DNA of 64,000 nucleotides. Origin: Moricandia arvensis. Lineage: Eukaryota > Streptophyta > Magnoliopsida > Brassicales > Brassicaceae. Positions within the stretch are counted from its first letter, which is position 1. Each line of letters opens with the position of its first letter. Below the pieces are notes generated by a model. The model ran no database searches. It was not told the DNA's origin and saw only the letters and a list, made by a program, of their open reading frames with translations. A program made the position numbers and the translations under genes. The stretch spans positions 124,001-188,000 of the forward strand of contig CAJHQP010000369.1 of NCBI GenBank assembly GCA_905132765.1, written 5' to 3'. Below, in pieces: positions 26,901-38,904 of the stretch.

Positions 26901-27989
26901 GAAGAATAAAAGTGAGAAAAGAACATCCGAGGATGAAAGTGTGTGGACTCCATTGTTCATGACAAGATCGCCAGACAGCTCCAAGAACAGAAACGATGTC
27001 AGTGTTGGTCGTGAAGTTAACGATACCAAGCAAACCTTTAAGCTGTTGGAGTCCTATAACAATGGCTGCACCACCCATGAACCCTACTATGACTGCGTGC
27101 GACAGAAAATCCACGAGAAACCCTAGTCTGAATATTCCGAATGAAGCTTGGAAGATTCCAGCGAAGAAAGTTGTGGTCAGGACGAGTTTCTTGTATCCCA
27201 AGGGATCTGTTTCTGGATCGATGAGTGTCTGCAACATTGAGGATATAAGGAGAGATACCACAGCCACTGGTCCTATTGCTATCTCTCGTGATGTCCCCAT
27301 CAATGCGTATATCACCGGTGGTACCACGCTCGAATCTGTAGAGGTGTAACGCTCCATATGTATTAGTATAATTCAATAGATATTAATGTTTCGACTGTAT
27401 CAAACCATTTTTTATCAATAAAAGGACACATGACTTTTGTGCATAATATAAACTTACATAGGCCATATTGAGGATCAAGCTTTGCAAGAGTTGCATAACC
27501 AATGCTCTGGACAAAAAGAGATAGAAAATTAAAGAAGTTAAGATCCCCCAAGCGGACCAAATGATGATTCTTTAACTCTCTTTTTGTATTATATACCTGG
27601 GGAATGCAGAGGCTAGCTAGGGTTAGACCAGCCATGAGATCGTTCTTGAACATGGTGAGTTTATAGTTTCTGCACCAACCAAAGATTGGTAAAACGGCTT
27701 GGAGGATAGAGAGGATTTGTTTTGGGAAAGGTTGTTTTTGAAGAGACTTGATTTTGTTGGCTTTGGTTAGGAAAGATTCTTTGACTTTGTTTTTGAGCTC
27801 ATGCCACGGGCTAGGTGGTTCAGGACAGTCAAGCAGCCACTTTGACCGGTCAAGTTTTTCTTGACTGGCAGGTGCGGCTGCAGATGAATTTGAGTTGGCT
27901 ATGGCCATCTCGATCATGTGTGCCGGATTTGAAGTGTTTGGGAGAACTTGGGAGAGAGATTCAAAGCTCTCTGAATCTCTTTCTTTCAT
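23909..27989 (-). CDS. SULTR2;1: Low-affinity sulfate transporter SULTR2;1
   Basis: A plasma-membrane sulfate/proton symporter of the SLC26/SulP family used for sulfate loading in vascular tissue. Ten exons: 27597-27989, 27458-27506, 26887-27335, 26276-26506, 26064-26190, 24927-25213, 24622-24815, 24429-24520, 24142-24218, 23909-24040; 676 residues against about 677 in Arabidopsis SULTR2;1. The cytosolic N-terminus (MKERDSESFESLSQVLPNTS) leads into the SulP signature (PIFGWCRNYKLTMFKNDLMA, then SIGYATLAKLDPQYGLYSSV). About 12 membrane helices follow. The C-terminal STAS domain spans the last 150 residues, with LVIVNPKWHVIHKLNQAKFV at the end. Positions of exons agree with conserved intron phases. 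The STAS loop reads YINEEEEDGDTKSN. Intron 5 (850 bases) carries a Stowaway MITE. Counterpart of AT5G10180. Confidence 0.95.
25674..25918. mobile_element. Stowaway-like MITE in SULTR2;1 intron 5
   Basis: 245 bases with Stowaway-type termini: the left end starts CTCCCTATGTTTCAATAAAA and the right end, reverse complemented, starts CTCCATCCCTTCCATTAAAA; both then reach TAGA and a T run. TA is present on both sides (25672-25673 and 25919-25920), the target duplication of Tc1/mariner-type MITEs. The interior is A/T-rich and non-coding. It sits inside the intron between exons 5 and 6 and should be spliced out. Confidence 0.85.
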
Positions 27990-29340
27990 CCTCTTCTCAG
28001 TTTCTGTGGTAGCAATGAAGTTTATCTATAAGTGAAGATTTGATTGAGTACTCAAGGTGTGTTGATGTTGAAGTGCATGGACTGATTCCCTAATGTTTAT
28101 ATACACAATAGTTAGTGGAATCTCATGGTGTCTATTTATTTTGTTAATTAAACTATAAGCACAAAAAGTGTTTTATATATATCCTAAAAAACATCTTGTG
28201 AAAGGTTAAATATATGAAACTCAAAAAGGTTGTACAAAATACACTGTACATGATATGAAATATCATGGATTATTCGTGTTGTGATCCTGAGGTACTAGTT
28301 ATTAGTTTCAAACATTTACAGTCTCAGGATATCCAAATTTTTTGTTTCGGCTAGTGTCAAGCAAAATTATAGAAATCAAATAACTAGGGGAAGGATGGTA
28401 CAACATTTAGATTTAGCTATCTATACATATCTGAGATAAATATTTTCTTTAAAGTTAAAACTAATATATTCTTTACATAAGATATATATAATATAAACCA
28501 TTTCGCCATATAAAAATATTATTTAATAATAAATTTAATTTTAATACAGACTTTGATTAATACTAGTGTAAATAGAAACCATCGGATCCACATGTTCATG
28601 GAGTTTTTGAATGTTCCTTAACTTTACGAAAACATTTAAACCGTATACGACTATTATTATCACTGAGAAGCTCTTGGTTTGATAGAATAGCCGACAAGTA
28701 AAAAATGCCAATAGTATATATGCGTAAGAAAAAAAATGTGGTCCTTTGGGGAAGACATGGTAGGTGAAAATGAAACGGAGCCTCAAACACAGCTTCTCTT
28801 ATCTACACGTTTTATGATCGTTATGCGAACACATATTTTATGAGATTTAATAAATAAAGCTGATCAATTGATCATAACTTGTTTAATGTTTTAATACTTG
28901 AAATGGTATAGAAACTGACATTATTAATAGGACTTTTGGATATGCCAATAATTGAACGTGTGATGGGTTTTAAAAGTGAAGTGGTTATACCTCAGCCAAT
29001 AGATGAAATGTCTTTGTCTTGGTCGGATCAAGTGGAGAAGACACTATGTGTGTGCCTCGAACTTCATGGGTCCAAAATCAGACCAAAGTCAAAGCCCTCG
29101 GAATCTTTATTGCACACGTATGCAACTTTTTCAGGCGAAGTTGTAATTTGTATACCCTAAATCATGTGGCATGTCTGCTAGGGCTTTTGGGCATCATTGT
29201 ATACGTTTAACCAAGCTTTGTATTGAGCTATCTACCTTGTGAAAAGGATAAACGAAGATTCGCAAGTAAAGCTCTTGTACACCAATTTGTTTCGTCGTGA
29301 GATTTTCAATATAACATGTTTGTTAAAGTAAATAGACTTC

Positions 29341-29775
29341 TAACTTAAAATCAATTGGTGATAAGTGGATTGATTTATCTATATTATATATTATTTGGGA
29401 TATCTTTCGATTACCAATATAGTATCATTATCCCTAATATACTCCTTTGAGATAATGGTTCTTTGAGCATCAATCTCGGAATATTTGAGTAAAGATCGAT
29501 GGGTCGATTTTGGACTGAATCGATAATGAATTGGGTTGAATTGTTTGGTTGGGACTTCGACACCGTGTTAAACTAGATGGATTTCCAACATATTCTCATT
29601 GATCTGGTATATCGATCATATCTCAAACATTCCAAGATTGACGCTCAAATAGCTATCATCTCGAGAGGACGTATTAAACACAAAGTGTCACATATTGGAA
29701 GTTGAAAAAGACTTTAAATAATATATAAAATAGATAGACCATTCCACTTATCACCTATTAGTTTTAATTTGAAAA
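29341..29775. repeat. Long imperfect inverted repeat (fold-back element)
   Basis: The left arm, about 29341-29505, is matched on the opposite strand by about 29610-29775. Readable landmarks are GGTGATAAGTGGATTG against the reverse complement GGTGATAAGTGGAATG, TCTATATTATATATTATTT against TCTATTTTATATATTATTT, and TTTGAGCATCAATCTCGGAA against TTTGAGCGTCAATCTTGGAA. Roughly 100 bases separate the arms. The arms have diverged noticeably, so this is an old fold-back transposon or MITE. It lies in the gene-free stretch between SULTR2;1 and FLC. No protein is encoded. Confidence 0.65.
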
Positions 29776-31265
29776 TTCATCTAGTTTAAGACATGTGACT
29801 ATTTCACCTTTTATGTTATATATTTTACAATATATTTGTCTACGTCTTTGAAAAGGGTGCCTCTTTCATAACGAGCAATTCCGTTTGTTCCCCCACCATT
29901 AGTCAACATATAATCTTGCAACTCTAGTTATCCATTATCCATAACTAGTATATATACACGTCTATATGATTTGTCATGCAAATTGCATGTGTAAATGTAT
30001 GTCATATGCGAAATCTACGCATGTCGAACTGTAGATTTCTATGTCAGTAGCATTTTGAATACCTATCTTCTTTTTCACTCTTAACATTCTTGCTTTATTA
30101 GATACATAATAAGTTATGAATCAAACTTTAGTTTGTGCGGAGAAGAAGCACATCAGATGGAAGACAGGCGCATGATAATGGCATGTGGAGTAAGCATGGG
30201 CACGCGAAGCACTTTCCTACTAAATAATAAACTAGTAATCAATAATCTTATTTTTCATGTGGAGGATATGTAAGAACTAAGAACGAAGATTATAAAGCGC
30301 GTATCATAGTGGTCCATACGCAACGGCTTACATGTGTGAGTGTGTGTGTTTACCGATTTTTTTTTTTAAAATCTGAGTTTCTAATAGATATGGAAATTTT
30401 CATCCCCAACTATTCCTACTTTCAAAAAAAGTTACTGCACAAAAAAAAATATCTAAATTAATAACCTGGATTAGCTGAAAATGATTATCGGATAGTTGAC
30501 AAACAAAAAAAGGGGCTCCTGAATAACTTGGCTAATCGAGCAACCAAGTCATACTCGATAACTGGAAATAGACATATTCATAATTGGGCCCTAGCCCACC
30601 GTAGATTTTAGTTTGGATAAATCTAGGCTTTAATTTTTAGGTTTTTAATTTTCAACTCTTTTTTTATATCTATGAAAAGAAAACTGAATCCAAATTATAT
30701 TATTATCATGAATCAACAGAATGTATACTTGTTTGAAAGATTACTATGAGGGAAAAAATATCGTAATTCTTTTTTCCAAATCAAAGTGTATTTGGGCTGA
30801 CGATTATATTTGACGAATGTTAGTTGTCAACAACACGCACCTAACTGTCAAACATAAACAAAAACACGTTTCATTTTACAAACTCGCATGTCTGTTCACG
30901 CACATGCACTGTAGATCCTGAAAATCTTCCAGAAGTTAGATGGGCTTCAAAGATGTTACAAAAAGCTCAAATAAACCCCCCTTTTATGGGCCTAGTAAAG
31001 GTTCACAGATGTGGGCCTTTGTAGTTTTCGCCATGATCCGGAATATTACAAGAAGCAAAGATGTCTCCTTTTCTTTTCTTTTTTCAACTAGTTTATTTAA
31101 ATAAAATGTAAACCTACAAGAATAAAAATAGAAACACAATAATAGGCAAGGCTAGAACTACAGACCTTACTTGATTAAAATCTGGAAAAGCTTTCTTCTA
31201 AATCGTCTTGTTTTTATTATGTAAGACTATTTATATTTGGCTATCATTTTCCCAATAAAATTCCA

Positions 31266-32965
31266 AAATCTTATTTATCGTTTTTTTTTCTTGTATAATA
31301 TTGGCATATTTCACATAAGATCTATAAATATTCTTTAAAATTTATCTAACTTATTGATTATTTAAAAAAATAGTAAGTGAAACTGTCAATTTTCAACAAT
31401 TCTAAAAAATATTATTATACAATAAAAAAATTATATTTCCAGTGAAGAATCACTAATAAACAAGTTAAATAGTAATATTAAAATATTTGGTCGCATCATT
31501 TTTATATCTATGACAATGACACACAATGTAGCTTCCATAGTAATTGTTTCTTAAATAAATCCGTTAAAATGAATTCTTTAACACTTGATTTTAGATTGAA
31601 GGCAATCAGATGGATTTTATTGTCATTGACCATTCACAATGTCAATGTTGAAAATTATAATAGCGGATTGGAAAAGAAAAAACACTTAACCATCAAGAAT
31701 AACTCCTTTTAAAGGCGAGAAAAGTACAAAAGATAGAGAAGCATCAAGAAACTGATCAAATGATCAGAATAGAGTTTGACTAATTAGAGGAATTTTCCTT
31801 GACAATTGCTGTTAACGTAGCAAGTAGAGAAAACAATTACACCAACCAGTGTACCCAAATCTATTAATTGCTGGATTCTTGCAATAAAGGTGTATTTTAA
31901 TATACGAAACCAGTAATTATTTATTTCCACAATGCACATATATATTGATGGACTGATGTAAGTAGAAACATAAAAATTACAAATTATTATTATTAAATTT
32001 TATTAAAAATAACTTCAAAACATATAGTTGTATAAAAATAACTAATCAATTTATTTTTTAAACTAATAAAAAATATTTATACTTAAATTATTTTCTCAAA
32101 AACAGAATAAATAATAAATTTGAAGTATCTTTAGTAGTCTCTTTATGAATCGCTAATTGAATCGCTAACAAATTAACCTCACCCAACAAAAAAATGATTT
32201 GCATCTAAAATATACATTTGCTTAAAATATTTCATATATTAACTATATACTTGTAACTTTTTTTTCATTCACACCTTAATCTACCTTTTCGTGTTTATAA
32301 TTTTTAAATTTCATTGCAGTTAAATTTGTCTTTCAAGATAGAAATCTAATAAAAATTTATCATAACTGACTTCAGTTTGTACATTTATCTTTGATATACA
32401 TCCAGAAAGGATAAGAGCGAGTGAGATGAGTGGATATAAACCCTGCCGTACATTCACCCAATCAATTCGTAAAAGTACTTTTCGCTTTCGCATTAAGTTC
32501 TTAAAAGACAATATTGTATTTTATCTGCCACAAAATCATTAGTATAGTTTTATACTACTATTGTCTTAGGCTCTTCACGAACGTTCCGTAGGGTTACCAA
32601 AACAATCTTCTATTTCTACCCACATTCTTTTTTTTTTGGTAAAATTTTACCCACATTCTTTTTTTTTTGGTAAAATTTTACCCACATTCTTTTCACCGTC
32701 TATATAAAAATCATCAACTAACTTTTCCGTTTACAGAAAAGATTTGTCAAGGACGTTAGGCAGATTTAGATGTTAAACGTTCCAATTTTTTCGGAAATAT
32801 AATTCTGATAAAATAAATTATTTTATAGGTACTCACCATCTGATTTAAACACATCTCAACACCCATCAAACAAAAATATGGTGTTTTAGAGTGAATCCAT
32901 CGGAGTTTTTTTTAATGTGTATATAACCTATCAAACAAATAGAAAAATCAGGATATAAAAGAAAT
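31266..32965. repeat. Tandem duplication upstream of FLC, copy 1
   Basis: First of two head-to-tail copies of a unit of about 1.7 kb. Alignment by eye to copy 2 (from about 32966) shows three zones: about 31266-31700 diverged with indels, 31702-32472 matching 33381-34151 at a constant offset of 1679 with no mismatch seen, and about 32473-32965 diverged again at roughly a tenth of positions. The unit is A/T-rich, has no convincing gene, and contains small minus-strand open frames that are simply duplicated with it. A 31-base subrepeat (ACCCACATTC, T-run, GGTAAAATTT) is tandem at about 32619-32690 in this copy only. Confidence 0.85.
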
Positions 32966-34615
32966 GGAAATCTTATTTATTGTTTTCTTTGCTTGTATAT
33001 TATTAAGAGATTTCAGATAGGATCTATAAGTATTCTTCAAAAAAAAAATCTAACTAATTAATTATATCAAAATAAACAGTAAGTGAAATTGCCAATTTTC
33101 AATAATTCTAAAAATATTGTTATACAAAAAAAAAATTACATCTCCAATAAAGAATCACTAATAAACAAGTTAAATTGTAATATTAAAATATTTTTGTGGT
33201 CACATCATTTTTATATCCATACACACTATGGTAGCTTCCATAGTAATTGTTCCTAAAATAAATTCGTTAAAATGAATTCTTTACCACTTGCAATTAGATT
33301 CATAGTCACGGAGTCAATGTCGAAAATTGTAATAGCGGCTTGGAAAAGAAAAAAACTTAACCATCAATCTATTGCAGTTTACTCCTTTTAAAGGCGAGAA
33401 AAGTACAAAAGATAGAGAAGCATCAAGAAACTGATCAAATGATCAGAATAGAGTTTGACTAATTAGAGGAATTTTCCTTGACAATTGCTGTTAACGTAGC
33501 AAGTAGAGAAAACAATTACACCAACCAGTGTACCCAAATCTATTAATTGCTGGATTCTTGCAATAAAGGTGTATTTTAATATACGAAACCAGTAATTATT
33601 TATTTCCACAATGCACATATATATTGATGGACTGATGTAAGTAGAAACATAAAAATTACAAATTATTATTATTAAATTTTATTAAAAATAACTTCAAAAC
33701 ATATAGTTGTATAAAAATAACTAATCAATTTATTTTTTAAACTAATAAAAAATATTTATACTTAAATTATTTTCTCAAAAACAGAATAAATAATAAATTT
33801 GAAGTATCTTTAGTAGTCTCTTTATGAATCGCTAATTGAATCGCTAACAAATTAACCTCACCCAACAAAAAAATGATTTGCATCTAAAATATACATTTGC
33901 TTAAAATATTTCATATATTAACTATATACTTGTAACTTTTTTTTCATTCACACCTTAATCTACCTTTTCGTGTTTATAATTTTTAAATTTCATTGCAGTT
34001 AAATTTGTCTTTCAAGATAGAAATCTAATAAAAATTTATCATAACTGACTTCAGTTTGTACATTTATCTTTGATATACATCCAGAAAGGATAAGAGCGAG
34101 TGAGATGAGTGGATATAAACCCTGCCGTACATTCACCCAATCAATTCGTAATCGTACTTTTCGCATTAAGTTCTTATAAAAGACCAATATCGTATTTTAT
34201 CTGGCACAAAATCATTAGTATAGTTCTGTACTACTATTGTCTTAGGCTCTTTACGAACGTTCCGTAGGGTTACCAAAACAACCTTCTATTTCTATCCACA
34301 TTCTTTTTTTTTCTTTGGTAAAATTCTACCCAGTCTATATAAAAATCATCAACTAACCTTTCCGTTTACAGAAAAGATTTTTCAAGGACGTTTAGGCAGA
34401 TTTAGATGTTAAACGTTCCAATTCTTTTCGGAAATATAATTCTGATAAAATAAATTTATTTTACAGGTACACACCATCTGATTTAAACACATCTCAACAC
34501 CCATCAAACTAAAATATGGTGTTTTAGGGTGAATCCATCGGAGTGTTTTTTTTTTTAATGTGTATATAACCTATCAAACAAATAGAAAAATCAGGAGATG
34601 AAAGAAATGGAAAAC
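32966..34615. repeat. Tandem duplication upstream of FLC, copy 2
   Basis: Second copy of the unit described at 31266-32965, ending about 550 bases before the FLC start codon. Its right end shares GTGTATATAACCTATCAAAC and the following AAATAGAAAAATCAGGA with the end of copy 1. Because the repeat reaches into the likely FLC upstream region, a regulatory effect is possible but not shown. No gene of the Arabidopsis interval between SULTR2;1 and FLC is visible in 27990-35169. Confidence 0.85.
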
Positions 34616-34885
34616 TCAAATCTCAAAAAGATACTACAAAAAGAAAGTCCTCAAAACTTCCAAAGACAACTTTATTTTCATGATCAGTCAATTTTACAAA
34701 AAGTGTTTACAAACGTAGTCAGATGTTGATTTTCTACAATTTTCATTGAGAAGATTTCTTCTTAAAATGCGTTTAAAGGTAATACTATTCTTTATCATCT
34801 CATAAATTTTTCTTTTGTCAAACATAATCTTATATTGATAGAGAGAGTAAGAGCAACGCCCCCACAAGGAATTTGTCATGCCTTA

Positions 34886-34892
34886 CACGTGG
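34886..34892 (+). promoter_or_regulatory. G-box-like motif upstream of FLC
   Basis: CACGTGG lies about 280 bases before the FLC start codon, inside TTACACGTGGCAATC. CACGTG cores are bound by bZIP and bHLH factors. That this one is functional is inference only; it might also be part of an old MITE of the kind that carries CCACGTGTC in this window. Confidence 0.35.
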
Positions 34893-35169
34893 CAATCTTG
34901 TCTCTCGACACATCGTTTGTAGGGCATTATTTTTATTTTATTTTCTTTGAGCAAAGTTTTTTATTTTTCTTTCTCTCGTTTGCCCCCAAAAGAACAAAAA
35001 AAAAAATACCTTTGCCCGAGGAAGAAAAAGTAAGGAAGTATATGGACACAAAAATAGAATGAAATAAAAGCAAAAAAGAAAGAGGAATAAAAACGCTCAG
35101 TATCTACCCGGCGGACTTAAAAAACCTAACACACGGGATCTAATTAGGTCCCTGTCTGAGACAGAAGCC

Positions 35170-38100
35170 ATGGGGAGGAAGAAACTTGAAATCAAGCGAA
35201 TTGAGAATAAAAGCAGCAGACAAGTCACCTTCTCCAAGCGACGCAACGGTCTCATCGAGAAAGCTCGTCAGCTTTCAGTTCTCTGTGACGCATCCGTCGC
35301 TCTTCTTGTTGTCTCTGCCTCTGGGAAACTCTACAGCTTCTCCTCTGGTGATAAGTAATACTTCTCCACTTCCAGATTTTCCTTTTTTTTCTCATGCTAT
35401 TACTAACCTTTTTAGGGAAAAAATATAAATTAATTTTTAAAAATATTTCCTGAAAATCTCGTGTGGTTTTCTCGGTGTGTGTTTGCTTCTGTTTTTTTTT
35501 TCTATGGCCATGAGATATACATGAGACAACCTAATCAAAGGAAGAGCAATGTCGTGATGAGCTAATTTGCTTCTTACTTTTGTATCTTCTTGCAAATTTT
35601 CTGCATGGATTTTCATTTTCTTGTAAAAAAATTGCATGTCCTGCAGGATCTTTTTGACACGTTGTGATGCTTACTTGATCTTACTTAGTGAAGTGTGTAT
35701 CCATCTTTGATTGCTAATTCTCAGCTGTTATTTAGCTTTATGATTCCCTTTTGTTTCAGAACAGTTGTATGTTTAGAATAATTTCATCAGATCTCTCAGA
35801 TTTGTATGCAATGCACTCCGGGAGATCTATACAGGTGATGTGAGGTTGATGCAGAATAATATATAAAGAGTTTGTAGATTATTAATTTGGATTAATTCTA
35901 GTAATTTCTCTCTTTACCATGGGTTTAGTACTTGAATCCTACCCATTTAAGGTTCATAACTGATTCTTTTAATTTGCCTATACATTAGTGCTTTTGAATT
36001 TTTGTAGCTTCTAGAAAACACAGCCTCGCAATTACTAGTAAGTTATTTGATCTTTTAATCACAAGCGTTCTGTCCATACATAACTCTTTGTCCCCCACAC
36101 AATGTACACTAATTAATTACTATTTTTAGACTAACTAAATTATTTTTTTCTTGGATTTTCATACAATGCAATGTGAATCCAGCAGATTGATGTAAATAAA
36201 GTTAGTGGAATTGATGGTATACTAATAGATCAATAATTTTGGTTTATCTGTATGCCACACTGTGCAACTATGTGCTAAAATATTTTAGGTATAAATGATT
36301 TTCTAGAAGCTATCTCTCCCTTGTATTGATTTGTTGCTATAAGTTTATCTGAAGCTTCTAATTTTGCACCCTGGCACATACATATGCTACGTTATGCAAT
36401 TGGATATTGATTATCGCTTTTAATCGTGTAATAGCTGCATTGTGCGTATTGCATTAATGTATTAATCTAACCTCTCAGCTTTGTTCATTTGAATCGACAA
36501 CCCACAACATTGTAGGCTTGTAGCTCTTGTTATGGAAATGGACAATCACACAAACTTGCATCTCGTCATGTCTCTTTTCGTGGAAATTGACAATAACACA
36601 ACCTTGCTTCTTTTGGTGCCTCTAGGAAACCAGCATCCCTACCAAAAAAATTCTTCATGGAAGAAATAACAACCCCTTGTAACCCTAGTAGTCCTAGCCG
36701 ATGGATACTAAGCTTTGTCCTGGGAAGCGACTTGCGTTTGGTGTAGTGATTACTTAACCCTGTAATATTAACCAAGCTAAGTGTCTGTAGTGGTTTGGTC
36801 ATGATCTTTTAAACTCTTTTCATTGAAAGAGTTTAAAAGATCATGTGACCATTAAAATATTGCTTATAAAGCATAAGAGTGAAAGTTATTAAATAAGAAG
36901 TGGAAAACGAAATTTGCAGCTGCTTAAACATAAATACTAGTTTCTCTGGAATGTTAATGAAACTATGTGTGAAATTTTGTCTCTAATTGTTTCTTCTATT
37001 CCCTATGCATGTTTCATAGTTTCAGGTGCGCCTTTCAAGGGTTAGCTGGTAGTTTTGATACTAACTTCCTTGATTTTTTTTCTCTCCAGCCTGGTGAAGA
37101 TTCTTGAACGTTATGGAAAGCAACATGCTGATGATCTTAATGCCTTGGTAATACAGCCATTAATCTTTTCTCTGATGCAGTTTTTTGGATTAAATTTTAC
37201 TAAATTAAAGGCCTAGAGAGGTTCATTTCGATCAGGACCAATTCATGTAGCATTGAGTTGTTTAGGTCCTTAAATTTGTGGAGATCTAATCTTAAGAATT
37301 TCATTACTAATCTATTTATCATCTATTAGTCCCCTTAATGATCACATATCGAGGTGGATAACCAAATTTTCAAAGCCATTATCCTTTAAGTGCCTCTCGA
37401 TCGTAACCCTTCCCGTGGACAGGATCGTTCAAAAGCTCTGAACTGTGGTTTACACCATGAGCTGCTGGAACTTGTGGAAAGGTTAGTACTAACTAAGAGT
37501 AGTTTTTCCTCTCATTTGATCACAAAGGAATTAGGGTTTCTTGTCAATCTATGAATATATGCAGCAAGCTTGAGGAATCAAATGTTGATAATGTAAGTGT
37601 CGGTTCCCTCGTTCAGCTGGAGGAAAACCTTGAGAACGCCCTCTCCGTAACTAGAGCTAGGAAGGTACGCTGCTTCGGTAATGTCTTATTTTTTTCTAAC
37701 TTTGTTAAGAACAAACGTGCGCTTATATTTAATTACTTTGTTGCAGACAGAACTAATGTTGAAGCTTGTCGAGAACCTTAAAGAAAAGGTTAGAATATGC
37801 TTCCAATTTTAGAGAACTTTAGTGTTAATCTCGTAGTTTGTGATGTGTTAGAGCATCATTAACCATAGCACTCCATTTGGGGTGCTTATTTTTTTCTTTT
37901 TTAATTTTTTTTTTATCTTTTTAAAAAAAAAAAAAAAACAATCACGGACCGCCACGTGTCAGTGGAACCCGTGAAAAGTGTAAGAACTGGTGCTTAATGA
38001 AGCATTTTAAGAAGTGGTGCTTAGGGGTTGCTTAGCTTTTTGGCGGGCCCCACACGCTAAGCAACACTCTAAACACCCCCATTAAAGATTTTAATGCTCT

Positions 38101-38661
38101 TAGTTTATCTAAGTCTGCTTCATGAGGTCGCAAGTCTATCTCAAACCTATTGCCAATGGATTTTGATCTTTTCAGGATCATGAGACTGTTTTGAATTTAA
38201 AATCTGGAGTTGGTTTTATAAATATATATGGATATAATTTGATGTGTTGATCTTTAATACAGGAGAAATTGCTGAAAGAGGAGAACCAGGCTTTGGCTAG
38301 CCAGGTAACTGAAGTTACATGTCCTGATACATGCTTCCAAGCTTAAAATTGAAAGCTCAAAAGTCAGAAACACAAATTATGAAAACAAGATTCGTAATGG
38401 TTATCAGTTTTAATTTGTGGAAGGAAAAAAATATTTTCTTGGGTAGTTAATAAATATTGAAAGACAAAGATAGAGAAGGAATAGTGTTTTTTAATTATTT
38501 CTAGAGAGATGAATAGTGGTTATGACCTAATATATATATATATATATATGTTACAGATGGAGAAGAATAATCTTGTTAGAGCCGAAGCTGATAATATGGA
38601 GATGTCACCTGGACAAATCTCCGACGTCAATCTTCCGATAACTCTCCCGCTGCTTAATTAG
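35170..38661 (+). CDS. FLC: MADS-box flowering repressor FLC
   Basis: FLC is a nuclear MIKC-type MADS transcription factor that represses FT and SOC1 and is silenced by vernalization. Seven exons: 35170-35354, 37090-37147, 37423-37481, 37565-37664, 37747-37788, 38263-38304, 38557-38661; exactly 196 residues, the usual FLC length. The MADS domain opens MGRKKLEIKRIENKSSRQVT and includes FSKRRNGLIEKARQLSVLCD; the keratin-like coiled coil includes HHELLELVESKLEE and LEENLENALSVTRARKTELM; the C-terminus ends LPITLPLLN. All donors and acceptors are canonical GT-AG, including the intron 6 donor (CAG/GTAACT), a site where a splice mutation is known in some Brassica rapa FLC1 alleles. Intron 1 is 1.73 kb, about half the Arabidopsis length, and intron 5 carries a MITE. 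Nothing in the coding sequence suggests loss of function. Which Brassica FLC paralogue this is cannot be settled by eye. Confidence 0.97.
35602..35638 (+). promoter_or_regulatory. Paired RY (TGCATG) motifs in FLC intron 1
   Basis: TGCATG occurs at 35602-35607 and again at 35633-35638, 31 bases apart and about 430 bases after the start codon. In Arabidopsis, two RY motifs in the early first intron of FLC form the cold-memory element bound by B3 proteins VAL1/VAL2, which recruit Polycomb during vernalization. Number, position and close spacing agree with that element; binding here is inferred. Confidence 0.7.
36800..36845. repeat. Perfect 20-bp inverted repeat in FLC intron 1
   Basis: Arm CATGATCTTTTAAACTCTTT (36800-36819) is followed by six bases (TCATTG) and its exact reverse complement (36826-36845). 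The outer flanks (GGTC before, GTGACC after) nearly extend the pairing. It lies 245 bases before exon 2, just right of a stretch (about 36540-36800) unlike typical intron sequence. Confidence 0.9.
37851..38099. mobile_element. MITE in FLC intron 5 with a G-box
   Basis: 249 bases flanked by TTA on both sides (37848-37850 and 38100-38102). Left end GAGCATCATTAACC and right end, reverse complemented, GAGCATTAAAATC share GAGCAT-ATTAA. The interior carries poly(T)/poly(A) tracts and the motif ACCGCCACGTGTCAGTGG. A TTA duplication and GAGCAT terminus suggest a PIF/Harbinger-type MITE. It makes intron 5 of FLC about 475 bases long. Confidence 0.7.
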
Positions 38662-38858
38662 CCACCTTTAATCAACGAATGAATAAAATCCAAAACATAT
38701 TATATAGTTATTAAAAAATACAAGATGTGTAATTATCCCCTTGTAGGGTGTACGTTGTATGATGTTAGTACGCTCTCCGGCTGAGAGAGCTTGGATGTAA
38801 AACAATTTAGATTCGTGTACAATAGAAAATCTATGTAAGACGCTTTGAACTTAGTTAA

Positions 38859-38904
38859 TTAGTACCCTTATATAAGTTTCAAAAAATAACTTAGTACCCT
38901 TATA
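38859..38904. repeat. Ultrashort insertion with 14-bp target duplication
   Basis: TTAGTACCCTTATA is repeated at 38859-38872 and 38891-38904, enclosing 18 bases (TAAGTTTCAAAAAATAAC). One of a series discussed in the findings. Confidence 0.75.

Noticed and set aside
26941..27376. Open frames on both strands around 27 kb
   Set aside because: They are shadows of SULTR2;1 exon 3, whose own frame matches the transporter family.
28936..29160. 74-codon plus-strand frame upstream of FLC
   Set aside because: Isolated, without splice context or recognisable family; too weak to call a gene.
32320..34187. Near-identical minus-strand ORFs of 62-63 codons in the two tandem copies
   Set aside because: They recur only because the DNA is duplicated; there is no recognisable domain, and the surroundings are A/T-rich non-coding DNA.
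36566..36802. 78-codon minus-strand frame in FLC intron 1
   Set aside because: No family resemblance, and it lies within what may be inserted repeat DNA.
38281..38310. Splice-site mutation in FLC intron 6
   Set aside because: I checked for the known G-to-A donor change of some Brassica rapa FLC1 alleles; the donor here is intact (CAG/GTAACT).
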